Shown: in pieces, positions 1 to 4,967 of the stretch
Layout: each line of letters starts with the position of its first letter
Position numbering within the stretch: the stretch's first letter is position 1
Origin: Treponema sp.
GTDB lineage: Bacteria; Spirochaetota; Spirochaetia; Treponematales; Breznakiellaceae
DNA: 5,560 nucleotides
Direction of reading: 5' to 3'
Assembly: GCA_031257695.1 (NCBI GenBank)
Contig: JAIROB010000210.1
Span: forward strand, 1 to 5,560
The notes under the pieces: generated by a model
Told to the model about the DNA's origin: nothing
The model's database searches: none
The model's input: the letters and a program-made list of their open reading frames with translations, nothing else
Translations under genes and position numbers: made by a program

Positions 1-587
1 CCCAGCACCCCCCGGTACGCGTGGGCCTCGTCGATGACAATATACCTGAGGTTGGCAAAAAACTTGATCCACCGGGGGTGGTTGGGCAGTATCCCCGCGT
101 GGAGCATATCGGGATTGGAAATGATGATCCTCCCCGTGTCCCGGGCCGCCACCCGCAGGGATTCCGGGGTGTCCCCGTCATAGGTCGAAACCTTTACCGG
201 CATTCCGGCGCCCACCAGTTCGTTCAGCTCGGACTGCTGGTCCTGGGAAAGGGCCTTGGTGGGAAAGAGGTACAGGGCCCGGGCCTTGTCGTCCCGCAGC
301 AGCGCCTGGAGGGTGGGAAGGTTGTAGCAGAGGGTCTTCCCCGACGCGGTGGGGGTCACCACCGCCACATTGCGGCCCTGTTGGACCTGTTCCCAGACCG
401 CGGCCTGGTGGGTGTAGATCTCCCTTATGCCCCGGCCCCGCAGGGCGGCGGCGATCCGGCTGTCCAGATCCGCGGGAAGGGGGGCAAAATCCCCCTCCGT
501 GGCGGGGAGGAGCCGTTCCTCGACAATGTAGGGGGCAAACGCGGGATCCGCGAGGATTTTTTGCAGTTCCGCCCCGGGGCTGTTCAT
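1..587 (-). CDS. DEAD/DEAH-box helicase, YprA/MrfA-like, N-terminal part (3' end outside window)
   Basis: This is the N-terminal 195 codons of a superfamily 2 ATP-dependent nucleic acid helicase; the reading frame is open to the window edge. Visible in order are a Gln in YTHQ at residues 58-61 (Q-motif-like position), motif I TPTASGKT at 78-85 (Walker A, ATP binding), motif Ia FPTKALSQDQ at about 108-117, a TYDGDTP segment at 135-141, SNPDML at 157-162 and the Walker B/DEAH box IDEAHAYRG at 185-193. The combination TPTASGKT, FPTKALSQDQ, YDGDTP, SNPDMLH and IDEAHAYRG is typical of the YprA/MrfA (COG1205, DUF1998-linked) branch, known in Bacillus for DNA repair. Such proteins usually run to 700 residues or more, so most of the gene lies to the left. 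The start is ATG at 587-585; only a weak G-rich stretch (GGGG, 604-601) lies upstream. An overlapping ATG at 595 stops at once. Family assignment is firm; the exact cellular role is not. Confidence 0.9.
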   Translation of the reverse strand, partial: MNSPGAELQKILADPAFAPYIVEERLLPATEGDFAPLPADLDSRIAAALRGRGIREIYTHQAAVWEQVQQGRNVAVVTPTASGKTLCYNLPTLQALLRDDKARALYLFPTKALSQDQQSELNELVGAGMPVKVSTYDGDTPESLRVAARDTGRIIISNPDMLHAGILPNHPRWIKFFANLRYIVIDEAHAYRGVL

Positions 588-626
588 AGACCCATAGTAA
601 CCCCAAAAAAGATTGAACGTAAAGTA

Positions 627-655
627 TCGACATATCAAAGATAATTTTTTATAAT
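627..655 (+). promoter_or_regulatory. Sigma-70-type promoter for glgC
   Basis: The -35 box TCGACA (627-632, five of six matches to TTGACA) and a perfect -10 box TATAAT (650-655) are separated by exactly 17 bp. Transcription would begin near 661-663 and give a leader of about 165 nt before glgC. The predicted start falls almost on the first base of the first hairpin (663), so the transcript would begin with a stable structure. Confidence 0.7.
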
Positions 656-662
656 GATGATA

Positions 663-701
663 GAGCTTTTCCCAAAACTCGGTTAGTTTTCGGAAAAGCT
701 C
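663..701 (+). repeat. Leader hairpin 1 (17-bp arms, one mismatch)
   Basis: Arms GAGCTTTTCCCAAAACT (663-679) and AGTTTTCGGAAAAGCTC (685-701) are complementary except for one C/C mismatch, around a 5-nt loop CGGTT. It sits at the very 5' end of the predicted glgC transcript. No U-run follows the stem, so it is not a standard intrinsic terminator. It could act as an mRNA stabiliser or as part of a switching leader. Confidence 0.75.
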
Positions 702-702
702 C

Positions 703-732
703 GGAAAAAGCGTCTTAAAGGCCGCTTTTTCC
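703..732 (+). repeat. Leader hairpin 2 (perfect 10-bp stem)
   Basis: GGAAAAAGCG (703-712) pairs perfectly with CGCTTTTTCC (723-732) around a 10-nt loop. The T-run lies inside the stem and not after it, so it matches the plan of an intrinsic terminator poorly, although some termination cannot be excluded. It begins one base after the end of hairpin 1. Confidence 0.65.
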
Positions 733-747
733 TCTAAATCTAAGGTT

Positions 748-777
748 GCTTTCCCAAAAACTGAAGTTTTGGGAAGC
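748..777 (+). repeat. Leader hairpin 3 (9-bp core) with alternative pairing to hairpin 1
   Basis: TTCCCAAAA (751-759) pairs with TTTTGGGAA (767-775) around loop ACTGAAG; the stem can be extended by GC (748-749 with 776-777) if T750 bulges. The right arm AGTTTTGGGAA (765-775) is also an 11-nt perfect complement of TTCCCAAAACT (669-679) in the left arm of hairpin 1, a longer uninterrupted match than it has with its own left arm. Confidence 0.6.
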
Positions 778-783
778 CTCGAT

Positions 784-813
784 ATGGAATCTCGATATTC
801 GGCCCGACACTAA
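784..813 (+). other. Possible 9-codon leader peptide ORF upstream of glgC
   Basis: ATG at 784 opens a short frame reading MESRYSARH and stopping at TAA 811-813. GGGAAG at 771-776 lies 7 nt before it and could serve as a ribosome binding site, but it is buried in the right arm of hairpin 3. The stop codon is 15 nt before the glgC start and directly in front of the glgC ribosome binding site. Such a short frame can arise by chance, and there is no evidence of translation. Confidence 0.2.
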
Positions 814-815
814 CC

Positions 816-822
816 GGGGAGG
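816..822 (+). promoter_or_regulatory. Strong ribosome binding site of glgC
   Basis: GGGGAGG ends 6 nt before the ATG at 829. It is a strong Shine-Dalgarno match at a good distance and fixes the glgC start. Confidence 0.85.
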
Positions 823-828
823 TCTGCT

Positions 829-2103
829 ATGACTGAAGTATTGTCTATCGTATTGGGCGGCGGCAAGGGGACCAGGCTGTTTCCCCTGACTCAGGCGAGG
901 GCAAAGCCTGCCGTGCCTTTTGGCGGTAAATTCAGGCTGGTGGATATTCCCATTTCAAACTGCATCAACGCGGGCTTCAAGCAGATCTATATCCTGACCC
1001 AGTTCAATTCAGCTTCCCTCCACCTGCACATTGCCCACGCCTATGCCTTTGACATCTTTTCCAAGGGCTTTGTGGAGATCCTGGCCGCGGAACAAACCAA
1101 CGAACATTCCGGGTGGTACGAAGGCACCGCCGACGCGGTGAGGAAGAATTTGATCCATTTTGTGACCCAGAGGCCGGAGTATTACATCATCCTCTCCGGG
1201 GATCAGCTCTACCGCATGGACCTTCAGGACTTCCTGGAAAAGCACAAGGAATCCGGCGCGGACATTACCATCGCCTCCACCCCTGTCCCGCGGGAGGACG
1301 CCAGCCAGTTGGGGATACTCAGGGTAAACAAAAAAAATGAAATCACCGCGTTTCTGGAAAAGCCCGGCCCGACCAGGGATATTGGGGAGTACAGGGCGCC
1401 GGCGGAAATTAAAAAGGACAGGAACTCCCGGGACGACGAATACCTGGCTTCCATGGGGATCTATATATTCAACGCCGCGGCGCTGGAAACCTGCCTGGAC
1501 AACGATATGACCGATTTCGGCAAGGAAATTATCCCCAGCGCCATCAACACCCACAAGGTCGGCGCCTATGTGTTTGACGGCTACTGGGAAGACATAGGGA
1601 CCATACGGAGCTTTTACGACGCAAACCTGGAGCTTACCACCCTCAAGCCCCGGTTCGATTTTTACGACGAAGACCGGCCCATCTATACCCATGTGCGGAA
1701 CCTGCCCCCCTCAAAGATGAATTTCAGCAACATGAACCAGTCCATCGCCGCGGAGGGCTGCATCATCACTAACGCGTCGATAACCAATTCCATTGTCGGG
1801 GTACGCACCATCATTGAGTCCGGCGCCAGCCTCAACGGGGTGATCTGCATGGGCGCGGACTACTACGAGTCGGAGATTCAGAAACAGCAGAACGCCGAGG
1901 CCAGGGCGCCCAACGTGGGCATAGGGAAGGGGGTTATCGTAAAGGGCGCCATCATCGACAAAAACGCCTGCATAGGCGAAGGCTGCCGCATAGGCATAGA
2001 CGACCTGAACCGTTCCGACGGCAACTACGGCAACTACTACATCGTGGACGGCATCATAGTCATCCCCAAAAACACCATACTGTACCCCGGCACGGTGATT
2101 TAG
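829..2103 (+). CDS. glgC: Glucose-1-phosphate adenylyltransferase (ADP-glucose pyrophosphorylase)
   Basis: The 424-residue protein makes ADP-glucose from glucose-1-phosphate and ATP in the cytoplasm, the first committed step of bacterial glycogen synthesis. Its length is normal for the family. The N-terminal nucleotidyltransferase domain shows the signature GGGKGTRLFPLT (10-21), RAKPAVPFGGKFRLVDIPIS (24-43, the region that in the E. coli enzyme contributes to activator binding), WYEGTADAVRKN (96-107), SGDQLYRMD (123-131; D125 corresponds to the catalytic Asp of E. coli) and FLEKP (175-179; K178 corresponds to the glucose-1-phosphate-binding Lys). YWEDIGT follows at 252-258. Residues from about 300 onward form the left-handed beta-helix domain with hexapeptide-like repeats (for example VGIGKGVIVKGAIIDKNACI). 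PPSKM and MGADYYE in this half resemble cyanobacterial and plant enzymes more than enterobacterial GlgC. No other glycogen genes are in the window. The structured leader suggests regulation at RNA level. Confidence 0.96.
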   Translation: MTEVLSIVLGGGKGTRLFPLTQARAKPAVPFGGKFRLVDIPISNCINAGFKQIYILTQFNSASLHLHIAHAYAFDIFSKGFVEILAAEQTNEHSGWYEGTADAVRKNLIHFVTQRPEYYIILSGDQLYRMDLQDFLEKHKESGADITIASTPVPREDASQLGILRVNKKNEITAFLEKPGPTRDIGEYRAPAEIKKDRNSRDDEYLASMGIYIFNAAALETCLDNDMTDFGKEIIPSAINTHKVGAYVFDGYWEDIGTIRSFYDANLELTTLKPRFDFYDEDRPIYTHVRNLPPSKMNFSNMNQSIAAEGCIITNASITNSIVGVRTIIESGASLNGVICMGADYYESEIQKQQNAEARAPNVGIGKGVIVKGAIIDKNACIGEGCRIGIDDLNRSDGNYGNYYIVDGIIVIPKNTILYPGTVI

Positions 2104-2124
2104 AACGGGCGATGCGGTTCTGTG

Positions 2125-2553
2125 ATGATAGATTACGGCAAATTTGACAGGGCCTTAAATCATTTGGCGTTGCAGTATGAGAATTTTTGCGGCCTTGAAG
2201 CGCGCCCCGGATTAAGCGAGATTGACCGGGAGGCAATAGGGGAGTCGGTAATTCAGCGCTTTGAGGTATGCTACGACTGCCTGTGGAAAGTTCTTAAACG
2301 CTACCTTGCGGAAAATCTCGGACTGCCGGAACTTCCTACTAGCCCCAAACCCCTGTTTCGCATTGCCTTTGAGAATCAGCTTTTCCCGGAGCTTGAGCCA
2401 TGGCTTTTGTATGCCGATATCCGCGCCGGCACATCTCACGATTATTCGGAGGATAAGGCCCGAAAAGCCCTGGCCGAGGCGGAGAATTTTATCCGGGATG
2501 CCTCTGCCCTGTATCAAACAATGACCGGGAAACCATGGCCGGCGACGAACTAG
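2125..2553 (+). CDS. HEPN-like HI0074-family protein, probable HepT-type toxin
   Basis: This protein of about 142 residues resembles the HI0074 family of nucleotidyltransferase substrate-binding proteins, four-helix bundles related to HEPN ribonucleases. The C-terminal half carries RAGTSHDY (R100, H105, Y107), which fits the RX4HXY motif of HepT toxins; in the type VII system of Shewanella the Tyr of that motif is adenylylated by the partner MntA. The residue after the Arg is Ala here, where Asn or another polar residue is usual, so RNase activity is uncertain. The gene begins about 20 bases after glgC, with no visible promoter between, and its end overlaps the nucleotidyltransferase gene. 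The start may be ATG 2125 or the adjoining in-frame GTG at 2122; neither has a clear ribosome binding site, which would fit coupling to glgC translation. The toxin role is inferred from family and gene order. Confidence 0.8.
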   Translation: MIDYGKFDRALNHLALQYENFCGLEARPGLSEIDREAIGESVIQRFEVCYDCLWKVLKRYLAENLGLPELPTSPKPLFRIAFENQLFPELEPWLLYADIRAGTSHDYSEDKARKALAEAENFIRDASALYQTMTGKPWPATN

Positions 2554-2846
2554 CCCTTGCGGAACGGGACCGGCTTACCCTTATTGCTCTTATTGAGCGG
2601 TTTCTGCCCCGGACGACGGTTTGGGCCTTCGGTTCCAGGGTCAAGGGTAATTCCCGTCCCTGGTCGGACCTCGATCTGGTGGTTTTTACCCAGGCAGGAC
2701 AACACGCTCAAGTGTCTCTTTTGAAAGAGGCGCTGGAGGAGTCGAATCTGCCCTTCAGGGTGGACCTGCTGGAATGGGAGGGTCTGCCGGAAAATTTTAA
2801 GGAAACCATCAAAGCCGGGTATGTGCCGCTCTGCAAGGGCGGGTAA
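2535..2846 (+). CDS. Minimal nucleotidyltransferase, probable MntA-type antitoxin
   Basis: This 103-residue protein belongs to the DNA polymerase beta-like nucleotidyltransferase superfamily (MNT/HI0073 type). It has a complete catalytic set: GSRVKGNSRPWSDLD at 33-47 gives the exact GSX10DXD motif (G33, S34, D45, D47), and D77 in FRVDLLEW is the likely third metal-binding Asp. Length is typical for these single-domain enzymes. The start ATG overlaps the end of the HepT-like gene by 19 bp in a different frame, a sign of translational coupling. In known type VII modules the MntA partner adds AMP to the HEPN toxin near its active site and so silences it; that role is inferred here from family and gene order. 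A weak GGGA lies 4 nt before the start. Confidence 0.85.
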   Translation: MAGDELALAERDRLTLIALIERFLPRTTVWAFGSRVKGNSRPWSDLDLVVFTQAGQHAQVSLLKEALEESNLPFRVDLLEWEGLPENFKETIKAGYVPLCKGG

Positions 2847-2872
2847 TCCTGGGAGCCTGTAGCGCTTGTGGA

Positions 2873-2901
2873 AGTTTGCGGGCGGCATTGAGCCGCAAAC
2901 T
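2873..2901. terminator. Inverted repeat after mntA, weak terminator candidate
   Basis: AGTTTGCGG (2873-2881) and CCGCAAACT (2893-2901) form a perfect 9-bp stem with an 11-nt loop, 26 nt after the mntA stop. A competing smaller hairpin GCGGC-ATTGA-GCCGC (2882-2896) shares the same bases. No clear T-run follows on either strand, so termination is plausible from position only. Confidence 0.4.
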
Positions 2902-2987
2902 CCGCTTTCATCTAGGGCAATTTGTCTGCGTCCGTCTGTGGGTGTGTAAATAAATAATATAGTCAAGTTAATGCGGGGAAATAGTAT

Positions 2988-3008
2988 AATTCCATTCACC
3001 ATGGAATT
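2988..3008 (-). terminator. Inverted repeat after the lipoprotein gene, weak terminator candidate
   Basis: AATTCCAT (2988-2995) and ATGGAATT (3001-3008) form a perfect 8-bp palindrome around a 5-nt loop, 22 nt beyond the lipoprotein stop. On the minus strand it is followed by ATACTATTT, which is only weakly U-rich, and the stem is AT-rich, so it would be a poor intrinsic terminator. Confidence 0.35.
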
Positions 3009-3030
3009 TGTGATACAGCGCTCCGGGCTT

Positions 3031-3909
3031 CTAAGGGTCAGCAGGGGAACGCTCCGCCTTCGCTTCCGCCTCCGCGGCCTCCTGCAGCAAGCCGCTCGAT
3101 CTGAATATGTCCGCGGCGCGGCGGTAGGCTATGTCCGCGGCCGCATCTTTTCCCGCCTTTTTGTACACATCCCCCATGGCCTTCCAGTCCATCCCCAGGC
3201 CGTAGGTGTTCTCCGCCCGGCGGTCGTAGCCGAGCGCTTCCTCCAGCGCGTCAAGGGCGTCCTGGTAGAGCCCGGACACGGAACGGATCGAGGCGATGAG
3301 GTACCAGTCATAAGCCGCCTGCTCCATGTAGCCGCCCTTTACATGAATATCCAGGGCGTTTTTAATCCCCCTTTCCGCGTCCGCCCAATTGCCCAACTCC
3401 TTTTCCGCCAAACCGACGACGATCCAGCCCAGGGCCAAATCGGCCTGTTCGGTTTTTATCAGGGAAATGTCCGCCCTTGCCTGATCCCGAATCTCAAGGG
3501 CGCCCCGGCTGCCGTTGCGCAGATCCTGCCGGGCTATGTGCGCCCTGCTCGCCGCTGCCAAGGAGGCGCTGCGGATCCGCTCCGCCTCGGAGAGGGCGCC
3601 GTCAAACGCGGCCCGCGCTTCGCCGGCGCGGCCCAGGGAGGCGAGGATAGCGCCCCTGCACAGCCCCGACCGGATAATCAGGGGGGGATCGTCCGCGGCT
3701 ACGGCAAAACGACGCGCTTCGTCGGCCAGCATAAGGGCGTTGGCATAATTGCCCCGGTCCGCCTCTTTGCTTGCATCCTCAAGCCGGCTTAAAGCGGCGC
3801 GGCGCCCGGTCCTGGTCTCCGGCGGCCCCTTGGGGAGGGAGGAACATCCGATACACAACGCCGCCGCGCCTGCAAACAGCAGCGCGATCCGCACAATTTT
3901 ACGCTTCAT
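3031..3909 (-). CDS. TPR-repeat lipoprotein, last gene of MCE operon
   Basis: A 292-residue exported protein with a lipoprotein signal: basic MKRK, a hydrophobic stretch, then ALCIGC with the predicted lipidated Cys at residue 22. The lipobox is loose (Cys at -3), as often seen in spirochaetes. The rest is alpha-helical with tetratricopeptide-like repeats, seen as A/G/L/Y-spaced helix pairs at roughly 40-71, 77-111, 156-190, 197-231 and 236-270. TPR proteins serve as protein-protein scaffolds; no catalytic motif is seen. I chose ATG 3909 because GAGGA (3919-3915) stands 5 nt before it; the upstream in-frame ATG at 3921 overlaps the MCE stop (TAATG) but has only pyrimidines before it and would add four residues. 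As part of the same operon as an ABC ATPase and an MCE protein, it may be a periplasmic or outer-membrane partner of the lipid transporter. That is inference; I know no named homologue. Confidence 0.85.
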   Translation of the reverse strand: MKRKIVRIALLFAGAAALCIGCSSLPKGPPETRTGRRAALSRLEDASKEADRGNYANALMLADEARRFAVAADDPPLIIRSGLCRGAILASLGRAGEARAAFDGALSEAERIRSASLAAASRAHIARQDLRNGSRGALEIRDQARADISLIKTEQADLALGWIVVGLAEKELGNWADAERGIKNALDIHVKGGYMEQAAYDWYLIASIRSVSGLYQDALDALEEALGYDRRAENTYGLGMDWKAMGDVYKKAGKDAAADIAYRRAADIFRSSGLLQEAAEAEAKAERSPADP

Positions 3910-3914
3910 TTTCG

Positions 3915-3919
3915 TCCTC
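3915..3919 (-). promoter_or_regulatory. Ribosome binding site deciding the lipoprotein start
   Basis: GAGGA on the minus strand lies 5 nt before ATG 3909-3907 and begins inside the alternative ATG at 3921-3919. It favours the downstream start. Confidence 0.6.
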
Positions 3920-3920
3920 A

Positions 3921-4967
3921 TTAAAAGGGAATATCCCTGGGGCTTGTCCCGCCGGTTCCTGACCGGACCCTGTCGGGAATTCCGTTTTTCAGCAGGGGGT
4001 TGTTCCGCAGGGCGATGATCACATCCTCCGCGGCAGCCAGGGCGGTCCTGAGATCCTGGATAAGCGCCTCCACCTGGGAGAGCTGGGCAGGGAAGGCGCC
4101 CGCGGTTAACTCCAGGCTCTCCAGGGTTCCGGAAAGGGCGTTGAGGGATCGTTCAAGGTTGGTGTAGACCGGGCCCTGGGTATCCAGAATTTTCAGCGCC
4201 ACGCCCTCGGGATTGGCCAATTCCGCGGTAAGGGTCTTGAGATCCGCTATTACCGATTCCGCCTGGGATGCGATCCGCTCAATATGCCCCGTGATCTCCC
4301 CGGCATTTTCCATGGCCGGCTTGAGTCCGGCGTCCACATTCCCCACCAGGGAAGACGCTCCCTTGAGGGTTTTCTCCAACTCGGCAACGGTGCGCCCCAG
4401 GGTAGTTTTAGTGTCCGTGCCCCGAAAGGCGTCCCGGAGCTGCAGCGCCACGCTGTTGATGTTCTGGAGCAGGGTATTGACTCTGCTGATTATCACCGTA
4501 ATGCTGTCATCCTGGCCGCCGATAATCACCAGCCCCTGTTCCAGGTATTCCCTGCCTGTGTCGGAGTGCGCGCTGGGAATAAAATTGCCCTCCGGCGGAT
4601 TGGGAAGCAGGCCGGGGTAAAAGAGGAACTGTCCGCCGCCTATGCCCAGGGGGTTGACCCGCAGCTCCACCAGGGAACCCTCCCGCACCCGGTCAAGGTA
4701 GGTGTCGTAAATAGTAAAACTAACCTCAACCTTGTCCTCCGCGGTCAGGTCAAAGGATTTGACATTCCCGATGGTAAATCCCCTGTATTGAACCGGCATA
4801 TTGGAGCTGAGTCCCGAGGCGGAGTCAAAATGGGTGATGTAGGTCTGATCCTTGGCAAACCAGCGGTGCCGCTTCCCGAGCATGAATACGGCGAAAACAA
4901 GAAACCCTATGGCGGCAATGATAAGGAACCCCACAATTTTGTCCGCAAAGCGTATACGGAATTTCAC
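3921..4967 (-). CDS. MCE/MlaD-family substrate-binding protein of a lipid ABC transporter
   Basis: The 348-residue protein has one N-terminal transmembrane segment (about residues 11-31, IVGFLIIAAIGFLVFAVFML region) and then an MCE domain at about 38-118, recognised by FDSASGLSSNMPVQYRGFTI-like sequence (47-66) followed by IGNVKSF, and by LRVNPLGIGGGQFLFYPG. MCE proteins such as MlaD form periplasmic hexameric rings anchored in the inner membrane that carry phospholipids or other lipids between membranes. After the MCE domain comes a long helical, coiled-coil-like tail (about 150-320) rich in Leu, Ala and Glu, as in proteins that build periplasmic tubes or needles; it is longer than in E. coli MlaD (about 180 residues). 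Translation starts at GTG 4967, overlapping the ATPase stop by 4 bp (GTGA), with GGGG 9 nt upstream. The transported lipid cannot be read from sequence. Confidence 0.9.
   Translation of the reverse strand: MKFRIRFADKIVGFLIIAAIGFLVFAVFMLGKRHRWFAKDQTYITHFDSASGLSSNMPVQYRGFTIGNVKSFDLTAEDKVEVSFTIYDTYLDRVREGSLVELRVNPLGIGGGQFLFYPGLLPNPPEGNFIPSAHSDTGREYLEQGLVIIGGQDDSITVIISRVNTLLQNINSVALQLRDAFRGTDTKTTLGRTVAELEKTLKGASSLVGNVDAGLKPAMENAGEITGHIERIASQAESVIADLKTLTAELANPEGVALKILDTQGPVYTNLERSLNALSGTLESLELTAGAFPAQLSQVEALIQDLRTALAAAEDVIIALRNNPLLKNGIPDRVRSGTGGTSPRDIPF

Larger units (their letters stand above)
588..828. other. Divergent intergenic region, helicase/glgC
   Basis: These 241 bases separate two divergently transcribed genes. 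They are clearly richer in A and T than the flanking genes. They hold a rightward promoter, three hairpins and a ribosome binding site, each listed separately. I could not find an equally convincing promoter on the minus strand for the helicase: TTGATA is visible there but has no good -10 partner at the right distance. Confidence 0.8.
2847..3030. other. Convergent intergenic region between mntA-like and lipoprotein genes
   Basis: These 184 bases lie between two genes that end toward each other. Apart from the two inverted repeats listed separately, and an AT-rich stretch at about 2945-2970, I see no gene or RNA here. Short open frames on both strands lack ribosome binding sites and family features. 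Confidence 0.7.

Noticed and set aside
178..633. Long minus-strand open frame over the helicase N-terminus
   Set aside because: It is out of frame with the helicase, whose motifs TPTASGKT and DEAH read in the frame from 587. Its product is Gly/Pro/Arg-rich with no family features.
21..644. Plus-strand open frame of about 207 codons opposite the helicase
   Set aside because: Antisense shadow of a conserved helicase frame in GC-rich DNA; low-complexity composition and no motif.
654..686. Mini-ORF MMIELFPKLG just after the promoter
   Set aside because: Its ATG overlaps the -10 box TATAAT, so it would not be in the transcript from that promoter.
703..732. Hairpin 2 as an intrinsic terminator or attenuator stem
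   Set aside because: The T-run is within the stem and is followed by CCTCTAAATC and not by a U-tract, so I list it only as a hairpin.
1009..1692. Minus-strand open frame of 227 codons inside glgC
   Set aside because: Antisense to well-conserved GlgC sequence, with no ribosome binding site or recognisable domain.
2103..2120. Short GAAC/GTTC inverted repeat between glgC and the HepT-like gene
   Set aside because: Only four base pairs with a 10-nt loop; too weak to be a terminator.
2985..2990. TATAAT on the plus strand before position 3000
   Set aside because: No acceptable -35 box 16-18 bp upstream, and it points into the 3' end of a convergent gene.
2971..3792. Plus-strand open frame of 273 codons opposite the lipoprotein
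   Set aside because: The minus frame has a signal peptide, lipobox, TPR repeats and operon context; the plus frame has only composition-driven sequence.
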